A stretch of DNA of 64,000 bases from JABMPJ01 sp964345005 (lineage in GTDB: Bacteria; Verrucomicrobiota; Kiritimatiellia; UBA8416; JABMPJ01), in assembly GCA_964345005.1 (NCBI GenBank), contig CAYFPQ010000006.1, forward strand, positions 1-64,000, in the 5' to 3' direction. Position numbers and translations under genes: made by a program. The notes under the pieces were generated by a model. That model did no database searches and was not told where the DNA came from. It saw nothing but the letters and a program-made list of their open reading frames with translations. This document shows, in pieces, positions 60,978-64,000 of this stretch (within the stretch, counting starts at the first letter, position 1; every line of letters begins with the position of its first letter).

Positions 60978-61964
60978 ATGAGCCCTGACATCGAACAAAC
61001 CACGGACCTGATCAAGCAGCAGGCCGATGCGATCGACGCCCTGCGCCAGGAGGTGAACAAGGTTCTGGTTGGGCAGGAAAGACTGCTCGACCGCATGTTG
61101 ATCGCCCTCGTGACCGGGGGACACATCCTGCTTGAAGGTGTGCCGGGGCTCGCCAAGACCACAGCCGTGCAGACCCTCGCTCAAGCGTTGGGGCTCGACT
61201 TCCACCGCATCTCGTTCACGCCCGACCTTCTGCCCGCCGACGTGGTCGGCACTATGATCTACAACCCGAAGGAGGGAACGTTCAGTTCCAAGCACGGTCC
61301 GGTCTTCACAAATCTGTTGCTGGCGGACGAGATCAATCGCGCCCCGGCAAAGGTGCAATCGGCCCTGCTGGAAGCGATGCAGGAACGCCGTGTCACGCTG
61401 GGAGACCAAGCCTACGATCTGCCTGACCCCTTCCTCGTGATGGCCACGCAAAACCCGATTGAACAGGAAGGCACTTATCCCCTACCTGAGGCACAGATCG
61501 ATCGTTTCATGCTCAAGTGCGTCATCACGCACCCATCCCGGGATGACGAACGGCGGATTATGAACCGCTTCACGCGCAACCAGAATATCGAGGTAGAGTC
61601 CGTGATGAGCGCAGAGCAGATATTCGCACTGCGCAAGACGCTCGACCAGGTATACTGCGACGAGAAAGTGGGCGACTACATTCTCGATATCGTTTTTGCC
61701 ACACGCGATCCGGCGCTCTTCAAGCTGGATATAGCGCACCAGATCGAGTACGGCGCCTCGCCGCGCGCGACGCTCTACCTGAACCTCGCCGCACGGGCCA
61801 ACGCCATGCTCAACGGCCGCGCCTACGCAACGCCGCAGGACGTCAAGGAGGTCGCACATGACGTCCTCCGTCACCGCATCATTCTGACCTACGAGGCCGA
61901 AGCCGAAGAAGTGACCAGCGACGACATCGTCACCAACCTTCTCGGCGAAATCCCCGTACCATAG
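60978..61964 (+). CDS. MoxR-family AAA+ ATPase
   Basis: The 328-residue ATPase has Walker A EGVPGLAKT, Walker B LLLADEINRAPAKVQSALLEAMQE, sensor 1 ATQNPIEQEGTYPLPEAQIDRF and sensor 2 GASPRATLYLN. MoxR proteins act as chaperones or metal-insertion factors, usually for the VWA/DUF58 proteins encoded beside them. The DUF58 gene follows after a 133-base spacer that holds an inverted repeat. The length is normal and no key residue is missing. Confidence 0.95.
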   Translation: MSPDIEQTTDLIKQQADAIDALRQEVNKVLVGQERLLDRMLIALVTGGHILLEGVPGLAKTTAVQTLAQALGLDFHRISFTPDLLPADVVGTMIYNPKEGTFSSKHGPVFTNLLLADEINRAPAKVQSALLEAMQERRVTLGDQAYDLPDPFLVMATQNPIEQEGTYPLPEAQIDRFMLKCVITHPSRDDERRIMNRFTRNQNIEVESVMSAEQIFALRKTLDQVYCDEKVGDYILDIVFATRDPALFKLDIAHQIEYGASPRATLYLNLAARANAMLNGRAYATPQDVKEVAHDVLRHRIILTYEAEAEEVTSDDIVTNLLGEIPVP

Positions 61965-61966
61965 AC

Positions 61967-62087
61967 TGTAGGCGGTAGGCTATAGACTGTGGGGGAAGTG
62001 TTCGAGGTTTGCGATGCTAAGACGAGTTCGAGGAAGGCGCCCACCGTTCGGACCGAAGCACCTACAGTCTACAGCCTAAACACCTAC
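61967..62087. repeat. Imperfect inverted repeat between moxR and DUF58 genes
   Basis: The arm gtaggcggtaggctatagactgtgg (from 61967) is answered by ccacctacagtctacagcctaaacacctac (up to 62087), with about 60 bases between. It starts on the moxR stop codon. Confidence 0.7.
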
Positions 62088-62097
62088 GGCCTCTCTT

Positions 62098-62988
62098 ATG
62101 GCAATAGACACTAAAGAGTTGATGAAGCAGGTCGGTAAGATTCGTGTTATCACGAATCGACTGGTCGACGACCATCTCTCCGGCGCCTATCACTCCGTCT
62201 TCCGCGGCCAAGGCATCGAGTTCGACGAAGTGCGTGAGTATGTTGCCGGAGACGACATCCGCACGATCGACTGGAACGTGACGGCCCGCATGGGACACCC
62301 CTTCATCAAGCGGTTCTCCGAGGAGCGCGAGATGACAGTGATGTTCCTCGTGGATATCTCCGGCTCCCAGGGCTTCGGCTCCGGGGCACGGACCAAGGCC
62401 GAACTCGCCGCCGAGATCACCTGTCTCCTGGCGCTCTCGGCCATCAAGAACCAGGACAATGTCGGATTAGTCTTGTTCAGCGACCAGATTGAAAAGTCGA
62501 TCCCCCCACGTAAAGGGCGCACCGCCGTAATGCGACTTGTGCGGGAGGTACTGGCGGCCGAAGAGACACAGCGCGGAACCGATATCACCGCGGCCCTGCG
62601 CTTTCTCAGTAACGTTCAGAAGCGGCGCGCGGTTGTGTTCATCATCTCGGACTTCATGGACAGCGGCTACGACAACGAACTGCGGGTGATTGCGCGAAAG
62701 CACGATGTGATCTGCTGCCCCATTACGGACCCGCGCGAGCTGCAGTTGGTAAACGCCGGGCTGATTGAAGTGCAGGACCCCGAAACCGGTGACCTTTGCC
62801 TGCTCGACACCTCATCGCGACAGGTGCGTGAGGCGTTCCGCAAGCAGGGCGAGGAGCGCTTCAACGATCTTGCTCAACAGTTCAGGCGCCTGAAGATCGA
62901 TACCATCTGGGCCTCGACAGACCGCCCCTTCATCGATGACGTACGTAAACTGTTCAAGCAGCGGCAGAGCCGCGCGGGAAGAGTGTGA
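62098..62988 (+). CDS. DUF58 family protein (VWA-like)
   Basis: A 296-residue cytoplasmic protein. The DUF58 signature GQGIEFDEVREYVAGDDIRTIDWNVTARMG is complete. The VWA-like fold has FLVDISGSQGFGS with the MIDAS-type D-x-S-x-S pattern and later VFIISDFMDSGYD. DUF58 proteins act with MoxR as a chaperone pair. The stop overlaps the next start (TGATG). Confidence 0.93.
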   Translation: MAIDTKELMKQVGKIRVITNRLVDDHLSGAYHSVFRGQGIEFDEVREYVAGDDIRTIDWNVTARMGHPFIKRFSEEREMTVMFLVDISGSQGFGSGARTKAELAAEITCLLALSAIKNQDNVGLVLFSDQIEKSIPPRKGRTAVMRLVREVLAAEETQRGTDITAALRFLSNVQKRRAVVFIISDFMDSGYDNELRVIARKHDVICCPITDPRELQLVNAGLIEVQDPETGDLCLLDTSSRQVREAFRKQGEERFNDLAQQFRRLKIDTIWASTDRPFIDDVRKLFKQRQSRAGRV

Positions 62989-64000
62989 TGGCGGGGTACA
63001 GGGGACAGGATACAGGATACGGAATGCAGGGGATGCATCTCGTCCGGATCGTTCTCGCCGTACTGTTTCTCTCGATCGCAGGTGGCTGTGGCGAACAGAC
63101 TAACAGAGAGGAAGGCGAGCCGCAGGCCGGCCCCCTGGTTGAGGAGATGGCGCACGGGGAGGTGGAGCTTGTCTTCTCGATAGACCCCTCCACGATTCAA
63201 TACGAGCGGGATACGCTGTTGACCATCAGCGTCACGGCTCCTGCTAACGTCCGTGTCGGGCTGCCCGCATTGGACAATCGGCTGCAGGGCTTCATTCTCA
63301 ACGGCACATTCGAGGACCCGGCACTGGCTGAAGGTGGCCGCGTCACACGACAACTGAACGCGCGTCTCACCCCCCTGCCCGGCCACGAGCATCGTCTTGC
63401 ACCGATGCCGATCATGGTCAGCGATGGCCGCACCTCACCGTCCACGGAAACGTGGTTTCCGACACGCCCCATCGTACTGGATGTCACCCCGCCCACATAC
63501 GAAGATCCCGGCTCAGAGATACGCGACGAGATGGACCCCGTATGGATTCGTCCGCCATTCCGGGAGGTGGCAGGATACGCCCTCCTTCTGCTCGCGGTTG
63601 CCGGACTCATGTTTCTGCTCTGGAAGCTGGCCGGTCGGCTCCATCGACAGGTCAAGCTGATGCGCATGTCGCCGCGCGAACGGGCATTGAAGGAGTTGGC
63701 CATCCTTCTCGCCAAGGACCTCATCACCAAGCAGAAGGTCAAGGAGTTCTACCTGCAGCTGACGATGATCGTTCGCCGGTACATCGAACGCGCCCACAAG
63801 GTCCGTGCCCCCGAACAGACCACCGAGGAGTTTCTGGCAGCCGTCACGGACGATCCGCAGTTCAGCGTGGAGGTGGTCACCCGGCTCAAGGATTTTCTGC
63901 AGGCTGCTGACCTCGTTAAGTTTGCCGCCTACACCCCCAGCGTCAACGACATCGACCGCTCCACCACAACCGCCCGGTCGTACATCGAACAGGATGCCGC
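62988..64000 (+). CDS. Lipoprotein/membrane protein of the MoxR-DUF58 cluster, cut by the window edge
   Basis: The frame stays open to the right edge, so the gene is partial. If translated from 62988 (overlapping the DUF58 stop), the first 15 residues come from a repetitive tract (tacagg/gatacag). ATGs at 63024 and 63033 are alternatives and place the signal FLSIAGGC (a lipobox) near the start. The following beta domain (LVFSIDPSTIQYERDTLLTISV) is BatD-like, then a membrane helix (about 205-225). A helical cytoplasmic domain resembling DUF4381 comes last (REVAGYALLLL, then RALKELAILLAKDLITKQKVKEFYLQLT). In homologous clusters such proteins work with MoxR, DUF58 and VWA proteins. Confidence 0.75.
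   Translation, partial: MAGYRGQDTGYGMQGMHLVRIVLAVLFLSIAGGCGEQTNREEGEPQAGPLVEEMAHGEVELVFSIDPSTIQYERDTLLTISVTAPANVRVGLPALDNRLQGFILNGTFEDPALAEGGRVTRQLNARLTPLPGHEHRLAPMPIMVSDGRTSPSTETWFPTRPIVLDVTPPTYEDPGSEIRDEMDPVWIRPPFREVAGYALLLLAVAGLMFLLWKLAGRLHRQVKLMRMSPRERALKELAILLAKDLITKQKVKEFYLQLTMIVRRYIERAHKVRAPEQTTEEFLAAVTDDPQFSVEVVTRLKDFLQAADLVKFAAYTPSVNDIDRSTTTARSYIEQDA

Noticed and set aside
1..64000. CRISPR arrays, insertion sequences, prophage, integrons
   Set aside because: No regularly spaced direct repeats, no cas genes and no transposase or integrase frames were seen.

Overview
The window looks like a chromosomal scaffold of a Gram-negative bacterium, most plausibly from the PVC superphylum (Kiritimatiellota- or Lentisphaerota-like). 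That placement is an inference from gene content: a formylglycine sulfatase, an exosortase with a PEP-CTERM protein, a type II secretion (T2SS) pseudopilin operon, large secreted calcium-repeat proteins, and an ABC/Gld-like cluster next to MoxR and DUF58 genes. Two runs of N (16493-16634 and 38618-38627) show that this is a draft assembly. Both fall inside genes (purF and the F1 beta gene), and the beta-gene join looks wrong or chimeric.

Layout. 1-3.5 kb: C-terminal part of a PlsC/GNAT-type acyltransferase, a sulfatase, a zinc-ribbon/PTS-EIIA fusion, and tRNA-Ala(GGC) with a sigma70 promoter. 3.5-10 kb: an outer-membrane beta-barrel gene coupled to a giant exosortase-TPR fusion, and a divergent amidase. 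10-17.6 kb: nucleotide synthesis on the minus strand (purF; pyrG-carB-carA, with carB upstream of carA). 17.6-24.8 kb: holA, then a plus-strand set (7TM-HD phosphodiesterase, ybeY, DUF502, mgtE), then recO and a SurA/PrsA-like lipoprotein. 24.9-28.9 kb: three secreted proteins, one with a PEP-CTERM tail, behind a strong promoter and closed by a strong terminator.

29-49.3 kb is one long minus-strand block. It starts with three membrane or secreted proteins of unknown function. An unusual F-type ATPase operon follows (alpha1, alpha2, epsilon, c, b-delta fusion, gamma, beta). It runs straight into a T2SS/type IV pilus-like operon (gspE, F, G, I, J, K, PilM/N-like gspL, gspM) and a MORN-repeat membrane protein. 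The ATPase has two diverged alpha subunits. Alpha2 has Ile where the arginine finger should be. No subunit a is present, epsilon is only its N-terminal domain, and the beta gene carries two different versions of the same 34-residue segment on either side of a 10-N gap.

49.4-56 kb: DUF2752 protein, secreted protein, gmhA, tRNA-Leu(UAA) with a degenerate tRNA-like copy beside it, 3-methyladenine DNA glycosylase, a nucleotidyltransferase with a small overlapping partner ORF, and clpB. 56-64 kb: an ABC-2/Gld-like transporter (ATPase, permease, GldG-like, DUF4340), MoxR, DUF58 and a partial lipoprotein-like gene running off the right edge.

Throughout, and densest in the T2SS operon, there are dispersed palindromic elements of at least three families. 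Three consecutive pseudopilin genes (gspI, gspJ, gspK) each have such a palindrome inside the coding sequence, between the start codon and the prepilin peptidase site, in the part of the protein that should be cut off. That pattern and the two-alpha, a-less ATPase are the most interesting observations here.
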